A stretch of DNA of 64,000 bases from MFD04580-c1 sp963702995 (GTDB lineage: Bacteria > Planctomycetota > Phycisphaerae > Tepidisphaerales > Tepidisphaeraceae): NCBI GenBank assembly GCA_963702995.1, contig OY969783.1:5704001-5768000 (forward strand), in the 5' to 3' direction. Under the pieces are notes generated by a model. That model had not been told where the DNA came from and searched no databases. It saw only the letters and a list, made by a program, of their open reading frames with translations. The translations under genes were made by a program, and so were the position numbers. This document shows, one piece after another, positions 47,969-55,944 of this stretch. How positions within the stretch are numbered: position 1 is the first letter of the stretch; each line of letters opens with the position of its first letter.

Positions 47969-48440
47969 ATGATGCCCCGCACCGCTCGCAAGGCTCCCGG
48001 CGGAATGATCTTCCACGTCTGAACCGTGGCGTCGGCCGCCAGACGATCTTCGAGAAGGACGAGGGCTACGCGGCGTTTGGGTCAAGGAACCGCAGACCGA
48101 CACGGAATTGGTCACCCTACGAAAATCGGCTCTCCGCCACATGTGCTGATCGTGGTGTACCAGGTCCTGGAGTCGGTGCGGGCGAAAGTTACGTAACCAT
48201 CGTCGCCCGATGAAATTGCGCTCCTGGATGGTCCCGCAGCCGACCGCAACCAGTTGGGGTGTCCGAGCCCTCGTCAGCGACTTTGGCGGAGAGCCCGAAA
48301 ATCCGTAGCCAAGGGTTGCCCTTCCGGCGAGACGACGTGGCAAGAGATGGTGATCGCGCGCGGTTGGCGCTGGAGTCCACCCGGCGGGAGAGAAGGCGAC
48401 CGGGAAAGAGAATCGTGAAGGCCGCGGAGAAATGAATCAG
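47969..48440 (+). pseudogene. REP-associated tyrosine transposase (RAYT) remnant
   Basis: Starts MMPRTARKAPGGMIFHV, then a stop where LNRGVG would follow; NRGVGRRQIFEKDEGYAAF appears with frame changes, then EPQTDTELVTLRKSAL and a C-terminal-like RLALEST...RRERRRPGK near 48350-48410. These are the N- and C-terminal signatures of planctomycete RAYTs with the middle (including the HUH region) deleted. Its 3' part is shared antisense with the tail of the neighbouring transposase reading frame. Confidence 0.55.
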
Positions 48441-49730
48441 GTCGAAAATCGGCCGAAACAGCCCCTGCAGCCTCCTCGGCTTGCCGATCCCCGTCAGTTT
48501 GCGCATCGCCAGCCCGAGGTTGAACCCGCCGGTGTGGATCAGCAGTCGCTTGAGGATGTTCGGGTGCTCTCGCAGGTGTGTACGTCGCATCCCGCCCGTC
48601 TCGTACGCGTGGGCGAAGGACCGCTCCACCAGCTCGCCCCGGCTGGCAAGCAGATCCTTCCCCCGGTCGCCTTTCACGCGGCGGCGGTTCGCGTACGTCG
48701 CCTGCTGCGCGTCGGCCTTGCCATCCCAGTCCCGGCGGCCGCGATCCGGCTCGCTCACGTACGACCGCACGTCCATCTCCTCCAGGTCCAGCAGTGCGCC
48801 GTTGGAGTGGTACCCCTTGTCCAGCACCGCCTCGCTCATGAAGTTCGGGTGGACGCAGTCGGAGGTGCGGGGGTCCTCGGCGACGGCCGCCAGGTTCTCC
48901 GTCGCCACGTTGATCGTCTGGATCATCGTCGTCGTGTCCCCCAGGTCCGCCCCCTGCAGCGTCACGCCCAGGATCGCTCCGGTCTCCATGTCCACCGCGT
49001 GCTCGACCTTGACCTCGGCGAGCTCGGTCGAGCCGTGGGCCAGGTGCGTGGAGCCGTCCTTCATCTTGGTGATCTTCGCGTCGGGGTCGTGCGGGTTCTC
49101 CCAGTCGTCGTTGCTGGCCTTGTTCTTCCGCTTGCGGTCGAGCTTGGTCAAGTCTTCCCGCGTCGGTGTCTCAAGGCCGCTGGCCTTGGCCAGGCCGGTG
49201 AGGAACTGATCGTAGCTTTCCCCGCTGTCACGCCGGACGATGCTCCGCATCGCCGCGTTGGCTTCCAAAGTGGTCGCGTCGATGCCGGCCGTCTTGCCGC
49301 TGACCAGCCCCTGCTTGGCAAGCAGCTTCAGCGCCCAGGTGAAGACGTCCTGGTGCGTCTCCAGGTCGATCAGCCGACGCGTGCGGCTGATGGTCGAATG
49401 GTCGGCGACGGCGTCGGTCAGGCCATAGCCGAAGAAGGCGCGTAGTGAGAACGAGTCGGCCGTGCGCCAGGCGATGCCGCGTTCGGAGTCGATGCCTTCG
49501 AAGTAGCCCAGGAGCAGGAAGCGGAAGTACATCCCCGGCGCCAGCGACGGGCGGCCGTTGGAGTCGCAGTAGAACTTGGCGCACAGCTTCTCGACGAACG
49601 GGTCGAAGTCGCCGGCCGCGAGCAGTTCGTTGAGCTTGGCGTAGAACGGGTGAGCGGCCGTCCGCGGCAGGTCAGGCCCGAGGATGAACAGCGGCGGTTC
49701 GACGTGACTCTTGCGTTTGCCCATGCCCAT
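48189..49730 (-). CDS. IS1182/IS4-like transposase, probably 3'-truncated
   Basis: Up to 513 residues, start ATG 49730 with GGAGG upstream. N-terminal helix-rich domain (YAKLNELLAAGDFDPFVEKL, PSLAPGMYFRFLLLGYFEGID), DDE-type core with KTAGIDATTLEANAAMRS and VHPNFMSEAVLDKGYHSNG. The last about 75 residues (from FPGRLLSRRVDSSAN) match the antisense of a RAYT remnant, so the genuine transposase C terminus ends near 48410 and is chimeric beyond that. It also contains the 24-bp mini-insertion (HGSTELAEV). Its 5' IS end is at about 49803-49812. Confidence 0.75.
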   Translation of the reverse strand: MGMGKRKSHVEPPLFILGPDLPRTAAHPFYAKLNELLAAGDFDPFVEKLCAKFYCDSNGRPSLAPGMYFRFLLLGYFEGIDSERGIAWRTADSFSLRAFFGYGLTDAVADHSTISRTRRLIDLETHQDVFTWALKLLAKQGLVSGKTAGIDATTLEANAAMRSIVRRDSGESYDQFLTGLAKASGLETPTREDLTKLDRKRKNKASNDDWENPHDPDAKITKMKDGSTHLAHGSTELAEVKVEHAVDMETGAILGVTLQGADLGDTTTMIQTINVATENLAAVAEDPRTSDCVHPNFMSEAVLDKGYHSNGALLDLEEMDVRSYVSEPDRGRRDWDGKADAQQATYANRRRVKGDRGKDLLASRGELVERSFAHAYETGGMRRTHLREHPNILKRLLIHTGGFNLGLAMRKLTGIGKPRRLQGLFRPIFDLIHFSAAFTILFPGRLLSRRVDSSANRARSPSLATSSRRKGNPWLRIFGLSAKVADEGSDTPTGCGRLRDHPGAQFHRATMVT

Positions 49731-49812
49731 GGTCAGTGTCCTCCGTGACGGGAGGCATTACAGCGCGATTGGACCGCGGGTGCAAGGGGCGCTGGGCTTT
49801 TGCCACGGGCTG
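48410..49812 (-). mobile_element. IS element (IS1182-like) remnant inside the island
   Basis: Right end reads CAGCCCGTGG on the minus strand (49803-49812), flanked by TTAG on the plus strand at 49813. No matching left end was found, so the element is truncated where it joins the RAYT remnant. The same terminal decamer forms the ends of the MITE-like element at 59172-59340. Confidence 0.55.
49011..49034. repeat. 24-bp mini-insertion, second copy
   Basis: 22 of 24 bases match the element at 44210-44233. Here it encodes GSTELAEV in the transposase, whereas in IS1380 copy A it is read in another frame (ARLSSPKS). This shows it spreads as DNA, not as a protein motif. Confidence 0.75.
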
Positions 49813-49816
49813 TTAG

Positions 49817-50030
49817 GCCGTTCCGAGAAGCTGCGTGGCCGCAGTCGCTTGGCGATTCTCCGCTTGCGTCGGTCCAACTTTTTGCGTGTAGTGTTGGTCA
49901 CTCGAAACGCCTCCTTGCGTCTACGTGTCAGAAAGCCTGGTAACTCTCTGATTATACGAAAACGCGGGCGTTTCGAGTCTTTTTTTGCGCAGGGCCGGAC
50001 CCGGGGGCGAAAATCACGCTTGTTCGAGGG
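49817..50030 (-). mobile_element. IS1380 copy A, 5'-end fragment
   Basis: About 214 bases matching copy B at roughly 57575-57783, including the transposase leader, the AAGGAGG ribosome site and the right terminal repeat. Orphaned from the rest of copy A by the island. Confidence 0.8.
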
Positions 50031-50080
50031 TTAGTACAAGTTGCGGCCGCGTTCGGAGCCGCCTGCCAGCCGGTTCAGTG

Positions 50081-50120
50081 CCTCCCTTACCGGCGCCGCC
50101 CAAGGCGCCTGTAAGGGAGG
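50081..50120. repeat. Short inverted repeat (CCTCCCTTAC)
   Basis: CCTCCCTTAC..GGCGCC pairs with GGCGCC..GTAAGGGAGG around a short loop. Sits just outside the IS1380 target site and before the TPR lipoprotein gene; a REP-like element or terminator. Confidence 0.6.
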
Positions 50121-50298
50121 TCACGCCGGGGTGGCGATCGGAGGCGGGGAGCAACTACGCCGAATTTAGCAATTGTTCCACGTAGTGCGCGCGCCCTCGT
50201 GTTTTGCCGATAGACCGGTTGCGGCGGTTGACCGCCGCGGATGCCGTGCGGCTTGAACGCCGGATCCGACCGATCCGACGGCTTACCACCAGACGCTT

Positions 50299-51009
50299 AT
50301 GAAATACGCCCTCGCTCGCAATGTCGTCGTTTCCGCCTGGGTCGCGCTGGGCGCGACCTTCCTCGTCGGCTGCGGCATGACGGGGAACGGCCGCACCGCC
50401 GGCGAACAGCCTTCCGTGAACGTCCTTGAGCCGCGCGACGAATGGGAGAAGCAGAGCAGGCCGCCATCGATCAAGGCGGACACCTATTTCGCGGCCGGTC
50501 AGCTCGCCGAAAGCCAGGAGGCGTGGGACCGGGCGCTCGAGCAATACCAGAACGCCCTGAAGGCCGACCCAAAGCATGCCGAATCGCTCTTCCGCATCGG
50601 CGTCGTCGAGGCCCGCGTTCGCCGCTTCCCCGAAGCGATCAAGACCTGGAACGAATACATCCAGTTGACCAGCGGCGACGCCACCGGCTATGGGAACCTC
50701 GGCTTCTGTTACGAAATCAGCGGCCGCGCCCACGAGGCCGAGGCGGCTTACCTGAAGGGCATCCGCAAAGACCCCGCCAACGCCCCCTGCCGCGTAAATT
50801 ACGGCCTGATGCTCGCCCGCCACAACCGCTTCAATGAGGCGACGCTGAACCTGCAGGTGGTGCTGACGCCCGCTGAAGTGCACTACAACCTCGGCTCGGT
50901 CCTCGAATCCCTCGGCCGCCCGGATCAGGCGAAGATCGAGTACCGCAAAGCGATCGAGAATGACCCAAGGCTGCAGGAAGCCCAGGCGCGGCTGGATCTG
51001 CTGAACTAG
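50299..51009 (+). CDS. TPR-repeat lipoprotein
   Basis: 236 residues. Signal ending GATFLVGC gives a probable lipoprotein Cys. Five to six tetratricopeptide repeats follow, e.g. WDRALEQYQNALKADPKHAE, AIKTWNEYIQLTSGDATGY, HEAEAAYLKGIRKDPANAP and VHYNLGSVLESLGRPDQAK. Likely an outer-membrane-associated scaffold for protein interactions, as in PilW- or NlpI-like proteins; partner unknown. Monocistronic, followed by foldback repeats. Confidence 0.8.
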   Translation: MKYALARNVVVSAWVALGATFLVGCGMTGNGRTAGEQPSVNVLEPRDEWEKQSRPPSIKADTYFAAGQLAESQEAWDRALEQYQNALKADPKHAESLFRIGVVEARVRRFPEAIKTWNEYIQLTSGDATGYGNLGFCYEISGRAHEAEAAYLKGIRKDPANAPCRVNYGLMLARHNRFNEATLNLQVVLTPAEVHYNLGSVLESLGRPDQAKIEYRKAIENDPRLQEAQARLDLLN

Positions 51010-51019
51010 GCCGGCGAAA

Positions 51020-51345
51020 TCCGAATTTCGAAATCCGAAGCACGAAATTCCAAGGAAGCGGAAACGGCAGAAGCGGAAAAAGGAAATAGGTGCGTTTACC
51101 GCCCCCGGATCCTTTTCCGCTTTCGTCTTTCCCCTTGCAGCTTCCTTCGGATTTCGGGCTTCGGATTTTCTTCTTCCCGTCGCCTGGGAAACCCGAAATT
51201 CGAAGCACAAAGCCCGAAGGAAGCGGAAACGGGAGAAGTGGAAAGCGGAAACAGGTGCGTTCACCGCCTGTTCCCTTTTTCGCTTTTGTTTCTCTCCTTG
51301 CGGGTTCCTTCGGATTTCGAGCTTCGGATTTTCTGCTTACCGAGT
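51020..51345. repeat. Two tandem AT-rich foldback elements (copies 3 and 4)
   Basis: Each about 155 bases: left arm AAATCCGAAGCACGAAAT / AAGGAAGCGGAAACG, centre AGGTGCGTTYACCGCC, right arm CTTCCTTCGGATTTCG / GCTTCGGATTTTC. The second copy (from about 51185) repeats the same order. Same family as at 7385 and 34233. Confidence 0.7.
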
Positions 51346-51356
51346 CGCCCGCGCCG

Positions 51357-52215
51357 TTATCTCGCCCAGACCATGATCGCGATCACGATGCCGACCCCGC
51401 CTAGAACCATCCCGGCGATCGCCATTCCTTTGCCGCCCCCCTCCGCGCCCGCCTTGTTCACCTGATTGTAACCGATAATACCAAAGACAATGGCGAGCAG
51501 CGACGGGATCCCCATCGCGCACACCCCGGGGATGCCGATGATCCCCAGCACCAACGACGCCACGCAGAAGCCATTGCTCGAGCCCGAGGCTTCGAGCGTG
51601 GTCCCCTCCATCGTAAAGGGCATCCGGCAAGCCTGGCAGTTATTCGCGGTGATCGGGCTGATCGCCCCGCACTTGGGGCACCGGATGACTTGTTTTCGGT
51701 CCGGCCCGCGCAGGATGGCGGGGGCGCGTTCGCCGGCGGCCGCGTAGGCATGGACGGGGTGCGGGTCCTGCTTAATAATCTGCCGGGTCTTCGGGTCGAT
51801 CAGGCGGCCGTACCGATCCAGGATCGGGATGGTGATGTTGTTGCCGCAAGTAGGGCACTGCCCCTCCTGGGCCGCCATCGACTCCGTAGCCTCCAGCCGC
51901 GACGAGCAGTACCCGCAGTTGAACCCATACCGCTTCCCCGGCCCGCGCCTGCCACCCGGAGGAGGGGCTTGGCGCAAACCCCGTAGGCGGGCTGAACGCC
52001 CCGGCGGCGGAAGGCTGAAACGGCGACGCGCCACCCTGGGAAAAACCGCCGCTCGCCGCCGGGCTGGACATCGCCGCCAACGCGGCCGCCGGGTCCATCA
52101 CGTTCGCGGGGACGCGCAGCGTCGTCATGCAGTTGGGGCAGCGCACCAACGAGCCCGCCTGCGCCTCGGTGGCGGAGAGGTCGAGCCGGCAGACATGACA
52201 GGGGAACACAATCAT
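51357..52215 (-). CDS. Zinc-ribbon / DUF4190-like membrane protein, one frameshift
   Basis: About 285 residues when repaired. The N-terminal zinc ribbon CHVCRLDLSATEAQAGSLV then CPNC; a second ribbon FNCGYCSSRLEA...CPTCGN and a third RCPKCGAIS...NCQACR in the other frame; then two C-terminal membrane helices (ASLVLGIIGIPGVCAMGIPS, VFGIIGYNQVNKAG, AIAGMVLGGVGIVIAIMVW) typical of DUF4190. One extra G in a GGGG run near 51937-51940 breaks the frame. Such proteins are abundant in Planctomycetota; role unknown. Confidence 0.7.
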
Positions 52216-52494
52216 GCGTTTCCTGAAGCACCCGATCGACCCAGATGATCGCGTAGCCCGAGGCGGCGACAGGACCGCCGCCAGACCCGCGACGACGGCG
52301 AAACCCGCCCCTGGGAGCCGAAAGGAAGGTATCCGATCGAGACAACTAAATGAAGAGGCCCGTCAAGGTGCTCAACCCAAGGGCGGGACATCATTCGACC
52401 CGCGTCGTGGGGGGCACGCGGGCGGCTGGTCGTGGGGTCGCGTGGAACGAGCTCTAACGACCGAGTAGAATCCGATCGCTTACGGAGCAACCTC

Positions 52495-52708
52495 GTGACG
52501 CTTATCGAATTATATGAGAGAGAAATCAGGCGGCTTTCGCCGGCCGATCGGCTGAGACTCGCGTCGTTGATTTTTAACCGAGTTGACGACTTGCGCCGCG
52601 AAGGACGGGGGCGTTGACGTGAGCGACGAATGGAGCGATGACGACTATCTGGACTTCAGCGCGGCCACTTGGGCGGTGAATGGGCCCCGGTCGCGGACCG
52701 AAGCATAA
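52495..52708 (+). CDS. MazE-like antitoxin, frameshifted
   Basis: GTG start at 52495 with GGAG nine bases upstream (TLIELYEREIRRLSPADRLR, LASLIFN). After an extra G in the GGGGG run at 52607-52611, the correct frame continues GVDVSDEWSDDDYLDFSAA to the stop at 52708; about 70 residues repaired. Acidic C-terminal tail typical of antitoxins that bind MazF. The toxin gene begins 2 bases later. Confidence 0.65.
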
Positions 52709-52710
52709 CG

Positions 52711-53033
52711 GTGCCCAGGCTTGGCGATGTGGTGACGGTTGATTTCATCGGAGCGCAAGGTGAAGCGTCGTCCGGCGATCATCCTCTCCAGCGACCTCTA
52801 TCATCTTCACCGGCCCGACGTGATCCTCGGCGTATTGACGTCTAATGTGGTCGCCGCAAACGGCCCGACCGATTACATCCTCCTCGACTGGCAGTCAGCA
52901 AATCTTCGTTCTCCGTCAGCGTTTCGCGCTTACTTCGGCATGTCGCTTCCGGCGAATGTCCGCAAGATCGGCGAACTCTTCGAGCCGCGACTGGAACGCG
53001 GTCCGAGAACGCGTCGCAGCTTCGTTCGGATAG
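52711..53033 (+). CDS. PemK/MazF-family toxin, two frameshifts
   Basis: mRNA endoribonuclease toxin, about 107 residues. Conserved MazF parts lie in three frames: RLGDVVTVDFIGAQ, then VKRRPAIILSSDLYHLHRPD, VILGVLTSNV and PTDYILLDWQSANLRSPSAFR, then RDWNAVRERVAASFG. One extra base each near 52760 and 52980 would need removal. GTG start immediately after the antitoxin. As it reads, neither gene of the module would make a full product. Confidence 0.68.
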
Positions 53034-53167
53034 CCGCCGGCGCGGGCGCGTCGCAAGTGTCGGCCACCTATCTTTTTCAACCCCTCGTCGGCAAAATGGT
53101 TCGCTACGCGGCGGGAACGTTCCCGGGTGTCGCGTTTGTTGTTGCCTCTCGACCCCGACCTTTCCCC

Positions 53168-54995
53168 ATGACCCTGCTGCTAAGCTGTAAATCGATCGCC
53201 AAGTCCTTTGGCCCGCGGCCGCTGTTTCGCGGGATCTCGATCAGCTTCGATGATTCGGAGCGAACGGGGATCATCGGCCCCAACGGCTCGGGAAAGTCCA
53301 CGCTCCTGAAGATCCTCTCCCGCACTCTGGAGCAGCCGGACGAGGGGACGATCGAAACCCGTCGCGGGCTCAAGCTCGGGTATTTGCCGCAGCAGGATGA
53401 GTTCCCCGCCGGGCAGACGTGCCGCGAGGCGCTGGTGGATGCCCAGGCGGATCTGGATAACCACGACGACGAGCACGACCGGGAGACCAAGGCCGACCTG
53501 ATGCTCGGCCGCATGGGCTTCACCGATGGGGCGCAGGTTGTCGACACGCTTTCGGGCGGATGGCGGAAGCGGCTGGCGCTGGCCCGGGAGCTCATCCGCG
53601 AGCCCGACCTCTTGCTTCTGGACGAGCCGACGAACCACCTTGACCTCGCGGGGATCCTCTGGCTCGAAAAGCTGCTGCTGAACGCGCGCTTCGCGTTCCT
53701 GCTGGTCAGCCACGACCGCTACTTTCTGGAGAACGTCACCAATCGCATCGTGGAGCTGAACGCGAGTTATGCCGACGGCTACCTGAGCATCAACGGCACC
53801 TATTCGGATTTCCTGATCAAGCGGGATGAGTACCTCACCGCTCAATCCGCGCGGGAGCAGGCGCTGGCGAGCACGGTCCGGCGGGAGATCGAATGGTTGA
53901 AGCGGGGGGCCAAGGCGCGGACGACCAAGGCCAAGGGCCGGATCCAGGAGGCCGGCCGCATGATGCAGGAGTTGTCGGACATCAAGGGGCGGAACGCGGC
54001 CGCGCAGAACAGCGCCAGCGCGATCGACTTCAGCTCATCCGGCCGCCAGACCCGCAAGCTGCTGACGGCCAAGCATGTCGCCAAGACGCTGGGCGGGCGG
54101 ACGTTGTTCTCCGACCTGAACCTTGTCCTTTCGCCGGGCACCAAGCTGGGCCTCCTCGGGCCCAACGGGAGCGGGAAGAGCACGCTCATCCGAATGCTCA
54201 CCGGACAATTGGCGCCCGACGGCGGCGAAGTCTGGCGGGCGGAGAATCTGAAGGTTGTTCTATTCGACCAGGCGCGTGCCCAGCTCAACCCGGAGCACAC
54301 GCTTCGATACGCGCTGTCGCCGACGGGTGAGACGATCAGCTATCGGGGGAACCCGATCCACGTCTCGGGGTGGGCGCAGCGGTTCCTGTTCCGCAAAGAG
54401 CAGCTCGACATGCCGGTGGGGAACCTATCGGGCGGCGAGCAGTCGCGCATCTTGATCGCGCGCTTAATGCTGCAACCGGCCGACCTGTTGATCCTGGACG
54501 AGCCGACCAACGACCTGGACATCCCCTCTCTGGAAGTGCTGGAAGAGAGCCTGCAGGACTTTCCGGCGCGCTGCTGCTGGTCACGCATGACCGGTACATG
54601 TTGGATCGAATCTCGACCGAGATCATGGCGCTGGACGGCCGCGGCGGGTCGAGCGTCTATGCGGACGTGTCACAGTGGCAGGCCGCCCAGGAGTCCACTG
54701 AGAAGGCGGCCGAGAAAGCCGCGCGCCCGCGCCACCGGCCGCCCGATCGTCAACGCCCAAGCCGCCGGATGGCGCCAAGAAACTCTCCTACATGGAGCTG
54801 CGCGAGTTGGAGAAGATCGAGGCGAAGATCGTCACCACCGAAGAGACGCTCCACGCCTGCCAGAAGCGCCTGGAAGACCCGGCCGTCCTCGCCGACCGCA
54901 ACAAACTCCACGACTGCTGCGTGCAAATCGAAGCTGCGCAGAAGGCCGTCCAAGACCTCTACGCCCGTTGGGAAGTCCTCGAAGCAAGGAAGTGA
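53168..54995 (+). CDS. ABC-F family ATPase (Uup/EttA-like), two frameshifts
   Basis: Soluble ribosome- or DNA-associated ABC protein with two ATPase domains, about 609 residues repaired, start ATG 53168. First domain: Walker A GPNGSGKST, DTLSGGWRKRLALAREL, LLLDEPTNHLDLAGI; linker of the ABC-F type with basic segment KRGAKARTTKAKGRIQEA; second domain GPNGSGKSTLIRMLTG, NLSGGEQSRILIARLMLQP, LLILDEPTNDLD. The frame is lost near 54563 before LLLVTHDRYMLDRIS and again near 54700-54765 before the C-terminal helical tail (KKLSYMELRELEKIEAKI), which marks Uup-type members. Each needs one added base. Confidence 0.8.
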
Positions 54996-55144
54996 AGAAG
55001 CGGAAAGCAGTTCCACCGAGGCCACCGGTTCGGGACGAGGGCCGCCCGCCGTGCTGCGGCGCCGGACCGATGACGGTGAAGTTTGAGTGAACTAGCTGCG
55101 ACCCCGTTTCACTCCCCCGTTTCATTCCCCACACTTCAGACCGC

Positions 55145-55609
55145 TCAGTCTTCAACTGGCTCAAGGTCTTTGGCCTTCAGAATTCGGAACTGTTCCCCCT
55201 TCCCTAACAGAAAACTACGTAAGCATGCCTCTGTTCTGCGTTCGTTCCGCTCTCTTCGCAGGCAATCTGAAACGTCCGCGAGCACAATTTGTGCTATTGA
55301 GAATGATTCTGGATCCGTCTCCAACAGAAGGTCCGCACCATGCCATACAATGGCGACGCGTTTTTTTATTGAAGCGTCAATCCCACCGAAAAGTGAATCC
55401 GATAACGCGTTCCAATTGACCCTTCCGCTAATAGCAGGATCCATCGGGAGAGCCTGCATCGCTGCATGAAAGAACGCCTGTGCTGTCTCAACGCCGATGA
55501 GTTCAAAAACGCTCCATCCAAGTCCCTTCAAGTGATCAAGAATCTTGGCAGCGCTCTCTCGGTCTGCGAGAATGACATCTTGAGACGTTTTGTCCGTATC
55601 ATTATTCAT
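55145..55609 (-). CDS. Barstar-like immunity protein
   Basis: 154 residues. Central segment with FFHAAMQALPMDPAI, NWNALSDSL and VAIVWHGADLLLETDPESF follows the barstar (RNase inhibitor) pattern. Its start overlaps the stop of the RNase-like toxin fragment by 4 bases on the same strand, the normal toxin-immunity order. Low GC. Predicted to neutralise the adjacent RNase. Confidence 0.65.
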   Translation of the reverse strand: MNNDTDKTSQDVILADRESAAKILDHLKGLGWSVFELIGVETAQAFFHAAMQALPMDPAISGRVNWNALSDSLFGGIDASIKKRVAIVWHGADLLLETDPESFSIAQIVLADVSDCLRRERNERRTEACLRSFLLGKGEQFRILKAKDLEPVED

Positions 55610-55944
55610 TTGGGACCTCGAACCGTGACAAACGCGGGCGATCCACTGTCACCATAATGAGTCCAAGTGTAAAATACCTCTCCTGTCTGGCGATTTACGA
55701 CGATTCGCAAGGCGCCTGCCCCAGGCGTTCCCGGCGGAGGCGCGACACGATATTCCACGAAAGGCGAGGTCGGTCCGGTCGCTCCCGGCAGGGGCGAATC
55801 ACCTGAAGCTGGCGGATAATTTCGGTACGTCGTGCCCCACTTCTTTGCAATAGGCCCTTTAGGTATTGTACCATTGTCGATGTGTTGTAACGTTCGAAGC
55901 AAGCTCTGCTCCTCGATAGCAGTTAGACTTCCTGGTGTGATTAG
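55606..55944 (-). pseudogene. C-terminal RNase (barnase/N1-like) toxin domain, truncated by IS1380
   Basis: Open to the IS boundary: GSLTAIEEQSLLRTL then QHIDNGTIPKGP, KWGTTYRNYPP, RIVVNRQTGEVFYTWTHYG. The pattern of a short linker then a ~95-residue domain ending in YTxxHY matches microbial guanyl-specific ribonuclease toxin tips of polymorphic toxins. The N-terminal delivery part is missing upstream of the insertion sequence. Overlaps its barstar-like partner. Confidence 0.55.

Larger units (their letters stand above)
43633..50030 (-). mobile_element. IS1380-family element (copy A), interrupted by ~4.8 kb
   Basis: Left end TCCTTAAACAAGCGT at 43633 and right end CTTGTTCGAGGG ending 50030 are the inverted ends also seen on copy B. 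Both are flanked by the same 4-base sequence TTAG (43629-43632 and 50031-50034), which I read as the original target duplication. Homology to copy B runs 43633-45018 and resumes at about 49817-50030; about 265 bases of the IS are missing and replaced by the caspase island, a RAYT remnant and another transposase. So this is one old insertion that was later split. Confidence 0.75.

Noticed and set aside
48189..48410. Genuine C terminus of the IS1182-like transposase
   Set aside because: These codons are antisense to recognisable RAYT C-terminal sequence, so the frame is open by chance after truncation.
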